11,480 bases of DNA from Patescibacteria group bacterium UBA6065 (GTDB lineage Bacteria; Patescibacteriota; Minisyncoccia; Phycocordibacterales; UBA6065), in contig DIYB01000004.1 in NCBI GenBank assembly GCA_002428865.1, forward strand, positions 39,265-50,744. Direction: 5' to 3'. Made by a program: the position numbers and the translations under genes. Positions 5,235-11,421 of the stretch are shown here, piece after piece (the stretch's first letter is position 1; every line of letters starts with the position of its first letter). Under the pieces are notes generated by a model. It saw nothing but the letters and a program-made list of their open reading frames with translations, was not told the origin of the DNA and did no database searches.

Positions 5235-5762
5235 ATGTCACGAGTCGCAAAAAAGCCAATCATCATCCCTGAGAAGACCACGGTCGCCGTGGACAAGGGT
5301 GTTGTCTCTGTCAAAGGTCCAAAAGGTGAAATGACCCGATCATTCAAGCCGGGTATCGAGATCGTCGTTGCTGATGGAACAGTCACACTCACCCTCAAGC
5401 GTCCTGAAGACGCTGTGCTCTGGGGTACATACGCATCCCATATCAAGAACATGATTCAGGGTGTCGTCTCTGGTTTTGAGAAGAAGCTCATCATCGAGGG
5501 TATCGGTTTCAAGTCTGATGTGAAGGGTACCGAACTTGTCATGTCTCTTGGCTTCTCTCATCCGGTCAAGATGGCAATCCCAGCAGGTCTCAAGGTGACT
5601 GCTGACAAAAACATCGTCTCTATTTCTGGTGTCGACAAGGAGGCGGTCGGAGCATTTGCCGCAGCTATCCGCGCAAAGAAGAAGCCTGAACCGTACAAGG
5701 GCAAGGGTATTCGCTACGAGAACGAGGTTATTCGCAGGAAGCAGGGCAAGAAAGCCGCGTAA
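5235..5762 (+). CDS. rplF: 50S ribosomal protein L6 (uL6)
   Basis: L6 lies near the factor-binding centre of the large subunit. The 175-residue product has the usual two repeated domains: MSRVAKKPIIIPEKTTVAV at the N-terminus, GTYASHIKNMIQGVVSGFEKKL near 64-85, GFSHPVKMAIPAGLKV near 107-122, and the C-terminal PEPYKGKGIRYENEVIRRKQGK, which is diagnostic. It is 17 nt after rpsH, with the start context CACTACC-ATG identical to rplX. Length and motifs are normal. Confidence 0.98.
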   Translation: MSRVAKKPIIIPEKTTVAVDKGVVSVKGPKGEMTRSFKPGIEIVVADGTVTLTLKRPEDAVLWGTYASHIKNMIQGVVSGFEKKLIIEGIGFKSDVKGTELVMSLGFSHPVKMAIPAGLKVTADKNIVSISGVDKEAVGAFAAAIRAKKKPEPYKGKGIRYENEVIRRKQGKKAA

Positions 5763-5777
5763 TCATAGACATCTCGT

Positions 5778-6128
5778 ATGAAAAAGAACATCAAAGCAGT
5801 AAAGAGGGTTCGCAGGCATGCAAAGATCCGTACGCGCGTATCAGGTACCGCAGAGAGGCCACGTCTTGCCGTGTTCCGCTCGAACAAATCCATCTATGCT
5901 CAGCTCATCAATGATGATGCGGGTGTAACAATCGCATCAGTATCGACGATGGAAGCGAAGGGTAAGCTCACAAAAGTAGCTGCGGCGACAGCAGCGGGCA
6001 AAGCGCTTGCACAGGCGGCACACGCAAAGAATATTAAGGCAGTTGTTTTTGACCGAGGTGGGTTTGCATTCAAGGGTCGGGTCAAGGCACTCGCTGACGG
6101 TGCTCGTGAAGGCGGTCTCTCATTCTAA
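5778..6128 (+). CDS. rplR: 50S ribosomal protein L18 (uL18)
   Basis: L18 delivers 5S rRNA to the large subunit together with L5. The 116-residue product contains [29 protein letters not shown] (about 18-46), an Ala-rich middle helix, and [26 protein letters not shown] at the C-terminus (usual [26 protein letters not shown]). It lies 15 nt after rplF and 10 nt before rpsE. The N-terminal basic stretch binds rRNA in the family. Confidence 0.98.
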   Translation: MKKNIKAVKRVRRHAKIRTRVSGTAERPRLAVFRSNKSIYAQLINDDAGVTIASVSTMEAKGKLTKVAAATAAGKALAQAAHAKNIKAVVFDRGGFAFKGRVKALADGAREGGLSF

Positions 6129-6138
6129 CGAAATCATT

Positions 6139-6768
6139 ATGACGAACGAAACACACACAACTCCAGTCGATGCAGGCGCAGTAGCACCGGTCGCTCCAGC
6201 AGCTTCTCAAGAGGCGCGAACTCGTGAGCGTGGCGGTGAACGCGGCCGCGGTGGTCCTCGAAAGGGTGGTCCACGCCGTGGCGGTGACACTCGTGCTCCT
6301 CGTGCAAAGCCCGAGTTTGATTCTAAAACTCTCACAATTCGTCGCGTTGCCCGTGTCGTCTCTGGCGGTCGTCGCTTCGCATTCTCAGTTGCACTTGTTG
6401 CAGGCAACAAGAAGGGTATGGTCGGTGTCGGTCTCGGTAAAGCCGGTGATACCGCACTCGCTATCGACAAGGCGCTTCGCCATGCAAAAAAGCACATGAT
6501 CAAGGTGAATACCACCAAGGGAATGTCGATTCCTCATGAGTCGTTCGCAAAGTATTCATCAGCTCGGGTCGCTATCCGGCCGGTGAAAGATCGAGGTCTC
6601 GTCGCAGGTTCTGCGGCACGTACCGTTCTCGAGCTCGCTGGTGTCACAAACGTTGCAGCAAAAATCATCTCTCCGTCAAAAAACCAGCTCAACATCGCTC
6701 GCGCAACCATTGATGCTCTCAAAGGGCTCTCACTCGTGAAGCCGTCGCGTTCGAAAGCAAAGGCCTAA
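6139..6768 (+). CDS. rpsE: 30S ribosomal protein S5 (uS5) with Arg-Gly-rich N-terminal extension
   Basis: S5 lines the mRNA entry channel and affects decoding accuracy. The core begins at about residue 59 with double-stranded-RNA-binding features: TIRRVARVVSGGRRFAFS (66-83), VALVAGNKKGMVGVGLGKAGD (84-104), then the C-terminal domain with RPVKDRGLVAGSAARTVLELAGVTNVAAKIISPSKN. The 209-residue length exceeds the usual 165-175 because of an N-terminal extension of about 58 residues: Thr/Ala/Pro-rich, then RGG repeats (about 30-50). ATG 6139 lies 10 nt after rplR; frame extension upstream overlaps rplR. Normally rpmD (L30) would follow; here rplO follows after 18 nt, so L30 is absent. Confidence 0.97.
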   Translation: MTNETHTTPVDAGAVAPVAPAASQEARTRERGGERGRGGPRKGGPRRGGDTRAPRAKPEFDSKTLTIRRVARVVSGGRRFAFSVALVAGNKKGMVGVGLGKAGDTALAIDKALRHAKKHMIKVNTTKGMSIPHESFAKYSSARVAIRPVKDRGLVAGSAARTVLELAGVTNVAAKIISPSKNQLNIARATIDALKGLSLVKPSRSKAKA

Positions 6769-6786
6769 GCACTAACTCATACTTTT

Positions 6787-7218
6787 ATGCAGATACATCA
6801 AGTAGTACGAAAGACCCCAAACAAGAAAGCGCCGTTGCGTGGTCGTGGTGGCAAGCGTGGTAAAACATCAGGTCGTGGTACCAAGGGTCAAGACGCGCGT
6901 TCGGGTCGCAAGAAGCGCCCAGAGCTTCGCGATTTCATCAAGCGAGTTCCAAAGCTCCGTGGTTATGCATTCAAGTCAATCGTTGCAAAACCTGTTCCTG
7001 TATCTCTCTCTATGCTAAATGACGCATTTGAGGCAGGCGCACGTGTCTCGATAGAGACACTCGTCGAGAAGGGTGTTGTTTCGACCCTCTCTGGCAAGTA
7101 CCCATCAGTCAAGATTCTCGCTGACGGTGATATTACTAAAAAACTTTCGATCGTCGGTATCCCAGCATCGAAAGGTGCGCGGGAGAAGATAGAGAAGGCG
7201 GGTGGTTCAGTCGCCTAG
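6787..7218 (+). CDS. rplO: 50S ribosomal protein L15 (uL15)
   Basis: L15 is a late assembly protein of the large subunit. The basic, Gly-rich N-terminal tail is visible (RGRGGKRGKTSGRGTKGQDARSG, about residues 18-40), followed by RVPKLRGYAFKS (family RLPKRGFxN) and a globular C-terminal domain with ILADGDITKKLSI and AREKIEKAGGSV. The 143-residue length is normal. The segment after RSG (RKKRPELRDFIKRVPK) departs from the usual GFEGGQxPLxRRLPK. It is the last ribosomal protein gene before secY. Confidence 0.96.
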   Translation: MQIHQVVRKTPNKKAPLRGRGGKRGKTSGRGTKGQDARSGRKKRPELRDFIKRVPKLRGYAFKSIVAKPVPVSLSMLNDAFEAGARVSIETLVEKGVVSTLSGKYPSVKILADGDITKKLSIVGIPASKGAREKIEKAGGSVA

Positions 7219-7227
7219 TACAAAACC

Positions 7228-7241
7228 GGAGGAAGGCCTCC
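7228..7241 (+). other. Small hairpin sequestering GGAGG before secY
   Basis: GGAGG (7228-7232) pairs with CCTCC (7237-7241) around an AAGG loop in the 48-nt rplO-secY spacer. The GGAGG is 34 nt from the secY ATG, too far to act as its ribosome binding site, and there is no T-run, so it is not a terminator. Confidence 0.4.
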
Positions 7242-7266
7242 ATTTATCGAGATAACACAAGAGAAG

Positions 7267-8538
7267 ATGAGCAAATTCATAGAAAAAGTATCATTCGTCT
7301 TCCGAGACTCTCAGCTCCGTAGGAGGATCCTCTTTGTCGTTCTCGCTCTTGTAGCGACACGGCTTCTCACGACGATTCCTATCCCTGGTATTGATCCGAT
7401 CAAGCTCGCGTCGCTGTTTGAGAATAGCCAGTTTCTCGGCCTTCTCAACCTCTTTTCAGGTGGTGGTCTCTCAAACCTCTCTATCGTGATGCTCGGTGTC
7501 GGTCCCTACATCACCGCATCGATTATCATGCAACTTCTCACGATCATGTCGCCACGACTCAAGGCGATGTATCAGGAAGAGGGCGAGGCGGGTCGTATGA
7601 AATTTGCTCAGTACTCACGCTGGATTACTCTCCCGCTCGCACTCCTTCAGGCCTTTTCTTTCATCGTCCTCTTTGAGCGACAGGGCATCTTCACCAGTCT
7701 CTCGACATTCGAACTAATTCAGAATGCACTCGTCATCACTGCGGGATCTCTCATCTTCATGTGGATCGGTGAGCTCATCTCTGAGTTCGGTATTGGTAAC
7801 GGTACATCTCTCATCATCTCTGCGGGTATTATCGCGAGCTTGCCACAGGCTATCTCTGGCTCACTTGCTGCGTATGATCCGTCTCAACTTCCGGTCTATC
7901 TCGGCATGCTCCTCCTCGGTCTTCTCATCATCTATGCGGTTGTGTTTATCACCGAGGCAGAGCGACCGATACCGGTGACGTACGCAAAACAGGTTCGCGG
8001 TATGAAGGTCTACGGTGGAGTATCGACGTACCTCCCATTGCGCCTCAACCAGGCAGGTGTGATTCCGATCATTTTCGCCCTCTCGATCCTCTTGTTCCCT
8101 CAGATGATACTCAACTTCCTCAATACCTCTTCAAACGCAATTGCACAAAACATTGCTGAGATCGGTCTCTCATTCCTCAACAATGCGTTACTCTACAACA
8201 TCGCATATTTCCTACTCGTCTTTCTCTTCACGTACTTCTACACTGCGGTGACCTTTGATCCAAACACGATCTCAGAGAACCTCCAGAAGTCAGGTGCGTT
8301 TATCCCTGGTGTTCGTCCTGGACAATCAACTGCTGAGCACCTCTCAAAGATTGTGACGAGGATTACGCTAGTCGGTGCACTCTTCCTCGGTGTGATTGCC
8401 GTACTTCCGCTCATTCTTCAGGCTAGTTCAGGCATATCATCAATTGCAATCGGTGGTACAGGACTCCTCATCGTTATTTCAACTGTCCTCGATCTCTCCA
8501 AAAAAGTGGACGCACAGGTCTCGATGCGGGAATACTAA
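7267..8538 (+). CDS. secY: Preprotein translocase subunit SecY
   Basis: Channel-forming subunit of the SecYEG translocon in the cytoplasmic membrane, which exports or inserts newly made proteins. At 423 residues the length is typical. Ten membrane segments can be read, roughly at 20-40, 72-94, 118-136, 152-172, 180-197, 208-229, 264-284, 306-328, 364-385 and 394-410. The plug-region and first-loop signature (SLFENSQFLGLLNLFSGGGLSN, split at 49-70) and the cytoplasmic loop motif DPNTISENLQKSGAFIPGVR (331-350) are clear. The ATG is preceded by purines (AAGAGAAG) rather than a true Shine-Dalgarno. It is the last gene of the second unit, closed by a strong terminator. Confidence 0.98.
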   Translation: MSKFIEKVSFVFRDSQLRRRILFVVLALVATRLLTTIPIPGIDPIKLASLFENSQFLGLLNLFSGGGLSNLSIVMLGVGPYITASIIMQLLTIMSPRLKAMYQEEGEAGRMKFAQYSRWITLPLALLQAFSFIVLFERQGIFTSLSTFELIQNALVITAGSLIFMWIGELISEFGIGNGTSLIISAGIIASLPQAISGSLAAYDPSQLPVYLGMLLLGLLIIYAVVFITEAERPIPVTYAKQVRGMKVYGGVSTYLPLRLNQAGVIPIIFALSILLFPQMILNFLNTSSNAIAQNIAEIGLSFLNNALLYNIAYFLLVFLFTYFYTAVTFDPNTISENLQKSGAFIPGVRPGQSTAEHLSKIVTRITLVGALFLGVIAVLPLILQASSGISSIAIGGTGLLIVISTVLDLSKKVDAQVSMREY

Positions 8539-8545
8539 GACATTG

Positions 8546-8575
8546 GCCGCCTCAGATGAGGCGGCTTTTGTATTT
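8546..8575 (+). terminator. Intrinsic terminator after secY
   Basis: GCCGCCTC (8546-8553), loop AGAT, GAGGCGGC (8558-8565), then TTTTGTATTT. It is a perfect GC-rich 8-bp stem starting 7 nt after the secY stop, so adk-map-ndk must be transcribed mainly from elsewhere. A -10-like TATAGA (8586-8591) 8 nt before the adk ATG has no good -35 partner. Confidence 0.88.
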
Positions 8576-8599
8576 CCTATTTTCGTATAGACTGGACGT

Positions 8600-9196
8600 A
8601 TGTCGAAACCAAAGACATTCATATTCATCGGGCGGTCAGGGTGTGGCAAGGGGACGCAGGCGGCACTCCTTGAGACGTATGTCAAAGAGCGTGATATCAA
8701 GACGCACATCGTACATCTCGAAACCGGTGCTTTGTTCCGTGAGTTTTTCAAGGGCTCATCGTTCTCACATAGACTTGCACACGATATCTACGAGCGAGGT
8801 GGTCTCCAGCCAGAGTTTTTGACCGTACACCTTTGGTCAAATTTTTTTGTGAAGTACATGAAGGATGATGTGCATCTCATTATCGATGGCACACCACGAA
8901 AAATAAACGAAGCACATATCCTCGATACCGCTCTCTCGTTCTATGGCCGTGAGAAGCCCTATGTCATCTATCTCAACGTATCACGCGCATGGGCCGAGAA
9001 ACGACTCCTCGCTCGCCATCGAGAGGACGACACAAAAAAAGATATCACCTCTCGTCTTGATTGGTTTGATACCGATGTTGTCCCAGCGCTTGATTTTTAT
9101 CGCACGAACGCTCGGTATCATTTTATTGACGTCAACGCTGAGCGCGAAATTCAGGATATCCACGCTGACATTGTGAAGCAGTGTGGACTCTCATAG
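8600..9196 (+). CDS. adk: Adenylate kinase (short, LID-less form)
   Basis: Predicted cytoplasmic phosphotransferase interconverting ATP plus AMP and two ADP. The P-loop GRSGCGKGT (11-19), the ETGALFREF segment (41-49, AMP-side, family DTGDLLREx), and IIDGTPRKINEAHIL (94-108, family DGFPRT) identify it, as does a C-terminal RLDWFDTDVVPALDFYR near 152-168 matching the usual RLxxYxxxTxPLIDYY. At 198 residues the long zinc-type LID domain is missing (replaced by RHREDDTKKDI). Phe of the DGFPR motif is Thr here. Its place between secY and map is the classic adk location. Another nucleoside monophosphate kinase is possible but less likely. Confidence 0.85.
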   Translation: MSKPKTFIFIGRSGCGKGTQAALLETYVKERDIKTHIVHLETGALFREFFKGSSFSHRLAHDIYERGGLQPEFLTVHLWSNFFVKYMKDDVHLIIDGTPRKINEAHILDTALSFYGREKPYVIYLNVSRAWAEKRLLARHREDDTKKDITSRLDWFDTDVVPALDFYRTNARYHFIDVNAEREIQDIHADIVKQCGLS

Positions 9197-9202
9197 ATAG
9201 GT

Positions 9203-9973
9203 ATGGCGATCATCATCAAAACAAAAGAGGAGATAGAGTCATTACGCGAGGGAGGCAAACGTCACGCGCACATACTCACGGTACTATCGCGCGCGGTACG
9301 CCCTGGTGTTTCGACGGGGGAGCTCAATCGACTTGCAGAGGAACTCGTGAGAGAAGGTGGTGACGAGGCTGCGTTTCTCGGTTATAAACCCTATGGTGCG
9401 AAGAGGCCGTATCCAGCGAGCCTCTGTGTCTCGGTCAATGACGAGATCGTCCACGGTATCCCGAGTGATGAGCGCATTCTTTCTGAGGGAGACATCGTCA
9501 CACTCGATCTCGGCCTTGTCCACAAAGGGTGTATTACTGATTCAGCAGTGACAGTACCTGTCGGGGTCACGGATCGCGAATCAAAGGCACTTATCACTGA
9601 TACTCGAAAAGCACTCGAGCTTGGTATCAAAGCGATACGACCCGGGGGTCATGTCGGTGATATTGGTGCCGCGATCGAAAAATATGCCTCTCTGCGTGGA
9701 TATGGCATTGTACGCGAGCTTGCTGGTCATGGTGTCGGTCGACATGTACACGAGGATCCCTATGTGCCCAACTACGGTGAGGCTGGTACTGGCGAGCTCC
9801 TGCGGCCTGGTATGGTGATTGCAATCGAACCTATGCTCACGCTTGGAGGGGAGAGGATTACACTCGATGCAGACGGCTATACGTACCGCACCAAAGATGG
9901 TTCTCGAAGTGCACACTGTGAGCACACGGTACTTATTACCGAGAAGGGAGCCGAGGTGCTGACATCTCGATAA
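9203..9973 (+). CDS. map: Methionine aminopeptidase, type I
   Basis: Removes the initiator methionine from nascent proteins at the ribosome exit, using two metal ions. All five metal ligands of the pita-bread fold are present: D102 (TLDLG), D113 (ITDSA), H176 (AGHGVG), E209 (AIEPM) and E240 (CEHTV), plus H84 (EIVHGIP), the family's substrate-binding histidine. At 256 residues there is no insertion or N-terminal zinc-finger extension, as expected for a bacterial type Ia enzyme. It starts 6 nt after adk, and no Shine-Dalgarno fits that gap. The position after adk matches many spc operons; infA, which commonly follows, is not here. Confidence 0.97.
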   Translation: MAIIIKTKEEIESLREGGKRHAHILTVLSRAVRPGVSTGELNRLAEELVREGGDEAAFLGYKPYGAKRPYPASLCVSVNDEIVHGIPSDERILSEGDIVTLDLGLVHKGCITDSAVTVPVGVTDRESKALITDTRKALELGIKAIRPGGHVGDIGAAIEKYASLRGYGIVRELAGHGVGRHVHEDPYVPNYGEAGTGELLRPGMVIAIEPMLTLGGERITLDADGYTYRTKDGSRSAHCEHTVLITEKGAEVLTSR

Positions 9974-9987
9974 ATAGTGATTACAAT
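9959..9987 (+). promoter_or_regulatory. Promoter candidate for ndk, overlapping the end of map
   Basis: CTGACA (9959-9964), a 17-bp spacer and TACAAT (9982-9987), each one base from consensus. The -10 ends 7 nt before the ndk ATG at 9995, so the transcript would be leaderless or nearly so. The -35 lies in the last codons of map. Confidence 0.5.
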
Positions 9988-9994
9988 AAAGCAC

Positions 9995-10603
9995 ATGAAA
10001 CACCCAAAAGAAGAGCGCACTCTCGTTATCATCAAGCCCGACGGAGTACAGCGCGCTCTTATTGGCGAGATTATGAAACGGTATGAACGTGTCGGTCTCA
10101 AACTCGTTGGAATAAAAATGGTCGTGCCGACTGAAGCGCACGTTGAAGCACACTACACACTCGATCCAGCATGGCGACGGGTGACGGGTGAAAAATCGAT
10201 CAAGGCGTATACAGACAAGGGTCTCGTCCACCCTCTCGGCACCGATCCTTTAAAGGTCACTGACATGATCTTAAAAAAACTGAAGGCGTACATGACTTCT
10301 GGACCAGTTATCGCCATGGTATGGCAGGGTGCGCATGCGGCTCCGCTTGTTCGAAAAATTACCGGTTCTACTGAGCCACTCTCATCTGACGTCGGTACGA
10401 TACGAGGGGATTTTGTTCTTGATTCGTACCAGATGTCTGATACTGATGATCGGTCGGTGCGCAATCTCGTCCATGCCTCTGGGTCAGCGGCTGAGGCTGA
10501 GATGGAAATACCACATTGGTTTCGTTCTGAAGAGCTCGTGTCGTACACTCATCTTCACGAAGCAATACTTTACGACGTCAATCTCGATGGTATTCTCGAG
10601 TAG
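9995..10603 (+). CDS. ndk: Nucleoside diphosphate kinase, long form with insertions
   Basis: Predicted enzyme that transfers the gamma phosphate of ATP to nucleoside diphosphates through a phosphohistidine. The N-terminal ERTLVIIKPDGVQRALIGEI (7-26), the TSGPVIAMVWQG strand (101-112), GTIRGDF (134-140) and the active-site NLVHASGS with catalytic H160 are all present, followed by EIPHWFRSEELV. Typical enzymes have about 140 residues; this one has 202. The excess is an insertion of about 35 residues (about 60-97), a second of about 13 after GTIRGDFVLD (145-157), and a C-terminal tail of about 20. ATG 9995 is preferred over an in-frame GTG at 9977, which would overlap the predicted promoter. Convergent with the minus-strand gene downstream. 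Confidence 0.93.
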   Translation: MKHPKEERTLVIIKPDGVQRALIGEIMKRYERVGLKLVGIKMVVPTEAHVEAHYTLDPAWRRVTGEKSIKAYTDKGLVHPLGTDPLKVTDMILKKLKAYMTSGPVIAMVWQGAHAAPLVRKITGSTEPLSSDVGTIRGDFVLDSYQMSDTDDRSVRNLVHASGSAAEAEMEIPHWFRSEELVSYTHLHEAILYDVNLDGILE

Positions 10604-10606
10604 TTT

Positions 10607-10673
10607 TTCTCCACAGAGGTTCCACAGTCTATCCACAGGATTTTCCACAGATAATATTTTTTGTATGAAAAAA
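10607..10673 (+). other. Cluster of four DnaA-box-like repeats followed by an AT-rich tract
   Basis: Four direct nonamers end in CCACA: TTCTCCACA (10607-10615), GGTTCCACA (10618-10626), CTATCCACA (10629-10637) and TTTTCCACA (10641-10649), each followed by G. The third and fourth are each one base from TTATCCACA. Their CCACA cores are 11, 11 and 12 bp apart, placing all on one face of the helix. An AT-rich stretch (10650-10673), including a T6-GTATG-A6 sequence, follows. This resembles the DnaA-box array plus unwinding element of an origin, or a DnaA-binding regulatory or titration site. No dnaA or dnaN is in view, and the ribosomal genes would face an origin here head-on. Confidence 0.5.
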
Positions 10674-10696
10674 CCGCAGGTCACGAGGACCTGCGG
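10668..10696 (-). terminator. Intrinsic terminator of the minus-strand secreted-protein gene
   Basis: Read on the minus strand, CCGCAGGTC (10696-10688), loop CTCGT, GACCTGCGG (10682-10674), then TTTTTT (10673-10668). The 9-bp GC-rich stem lies 46 nt after the stop codon. The plus strand has no T-run after the stem, so ndk gains little from it. Confidence 0.85.
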
Positions 10697-10742
10697 TGTG
10701 CTCACCTACCGTGCGTGGCGATAGGTAAGCGAAGGGTGAGGA
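10697..10742 (-). other. 3' untranslated region with a further hairpin
   Basis: CTCACC (10701-10706) can pair with GGTGAG (10735-10740), and TACC (10707-10710) with GGTA (10724-10727), leaving a 7-nt bulge. It sits between the stop codon and the terminator of the minus-strand gene. Its role is unknown; it may stabilise the mRNA 3' end. Confidence 0.3.
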
Positions 10743-11288
10743 CTAATTCGTCCCGTTGGGCGATGAGCCGCCGGAGGATCCGGCGGTGCCGTTCGAGGAC
10801 GTGTCCTTCGGCGACATGATCGTCTTCTCGTTCTGGGCGATCGTCGTCGGCATTCGGGAGATCGGGACGAAGGAGAGCTTGGTGAGCATCTCCTGCGTCA
10901 GGCCGTTCTTCTCGCGCCACGTCTCGATCACGCGCTGATTGTTTTCGATGAACATCTGACCGTTGGTAGTCAGGAGCTCGTAGCTCACACCGCGGAGGGT
11001 GTTGAGCGCCGAGATCGCCTGGTTGGCCGTCTGGGACGACGGCATGACGGCGATGTTCACGAGCCGGCCGCCGCTCGCGACGAAGTCCTCGGTGAGGATC
11101 GTCTGCGCGGTGACGTTGATGTCGGCGAGCTTCACGCTCGCGACCTTGGCGTTCAGCTCGCCGGAGGCGATGATGATGGTGTCGGTCGAGATCGTGTTCT
11201 GGGCGGGGGCGACGGTGGTCTGGGCGACGACCGTGATGCCGATCATGGCGGCGAGGACGAGCAGGGTGTTGCGGAGGATGTGTTTCAT
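10743..11288 (-). CDS. Secreted protein of unknown function
   Basis: I do not recognise a family. The 181-residue product starts MKHILRNTLLVLAAMIGITVVAQ: two basic residues then a hydrophobic run (about residues 8-22), a clear Sec signal peptide without a lipobox cysteine. No cysteine occurs anywhere. The middle (about 30-160) is a mixed, Thr/Ile/Val/Ala-rich soluble domain, and the last 20 or so residues are a Ser/Gly/Asn/Thr low-complexity tail. On my count 171 of 181 sense codons end in G or C, far above the neighbouring genes; this suggests transfer or strong selection on codon use. Start context CCCAACC-ATG, no Shine-Dalgarno. Transcribed convergently to ndk, with its own promoter, leader and terminator. 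Possibly a cell-surface or periplasm-like component. Confidence 0.8.
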   Translation of the reverse strand: MKHILRNTLLVLAAMIGITVVAQTTVAPAQNTISTDTIIIASGELNAKVASVKLADINVTAQTILTEDFVASGGRLVNIAVMPSSQTANQAISALNTLRGVSYELLTTNGQMFIENNQRVIETWREKNGLTQEMLTKLSFVPISRMPTTIAQNEKTIMSPKDTSSNGTAGSSGGSSPNGTN

Positions 11289-11336
11289 GGTTGGGTTGTG
11301 GTGGTTGTGCTGCGTCCGTTCCGACGTATCGGATGA

Positions 11337-11392
11337 GGGGCAGCTCTCATAGCTCTCTAAATACGGCTCATTAAAGCCATAAGAGCTGCCCC
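11337..11392 (-). promoter_or_regulatory. Structured leader of the minus-strand gene
   Basis: On the minus strand GGGGCAGCTCT (11392-11382) pairs perfectly over 11 bp with AGAGCTGCCCC (11347-11337). Directly stacked inside, TATGGCT (11381-11375) pairs with AGCCGTA (11368-11362), one G-U pair, around a 6-nt loop. A 14-nt one-sided bulge (11361-11348) holds a second AGAGCT that could slip into the outer helix. The element ends 48 nt before the start codon. It matches no riboswitch I recognise. Confidence 0.55.
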
Positions 11393-11395
11393 CTA

Positions 11396-11421
11396 AACAA
11401 AAAAGCCCCTTTCAAGGTGCT
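11396..11421 (-). terminator. Terminator-like hairpin just after the minus-strand promoter
   Basis: On the minus strand AGC-A-CCT (11421-11415), loop TGAA, AGG-G-GCT (11410-11404), with one A-G mismatch, followed by TTTTTGTTT. It lies about 11 nt after the predicted transcription start. The T5-G-T3 tail is the same as in the rpsS leader hairpin. It could be an attenuator or a chance structure. Confidence 0.4.

Noticed and set aside
6207..6518. Antisense frame opposite the S5 Arg-Gly extension
   Set aside because: Low-complexity Pro/Arg product that mirrors the RGG-coding repeats; no start context or homology.
7228..7232. GGAGG as the secY ribosome binding site
   Set aside because: It is 34 nt from the start codon and can be paired in a hairpin.
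829..8538. UGA recoded as glycine
   Set aside because: All conserved genes translate fully without in-frame TGA, and their glycines use GGN codons.
8586..8591. TATAGA as a firm adk promoter
   Set aside because: No acceptable -35 hexamer lies 16-18 bp upstream and no TG extends it; kept only as a weak hint beside the leaderless cases.
9974..9994. GTG 9977 as the ndk start
   Set aside because: The added residues precede the family's N-terminus and overlap the promoter-like -10; ATG 9995 is more likely.
9581..10231. 216-codon open frame on the minus strand across map and ndk
   Set aside because: It lies antisense to two well-supported enzymes, its translation resembles no family, and its length follows from the codon bias of the opposite strand.
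10607..10649. CRISPR-like short direct repeats
   Set aside because: The repeated unit is only about 7 bases with 4-5 base gaps; there are no spacers of CRISPR length and no cas genes. DnaA-box-like sites explain it better.
10999..11352. Plus-strand 117-codon frame in the region of the secreted gene
   Set aside because: It is antisense to a gene with a signal peptide, promoter and terminator; its hydrophobic look is the complement of that gene's codons.
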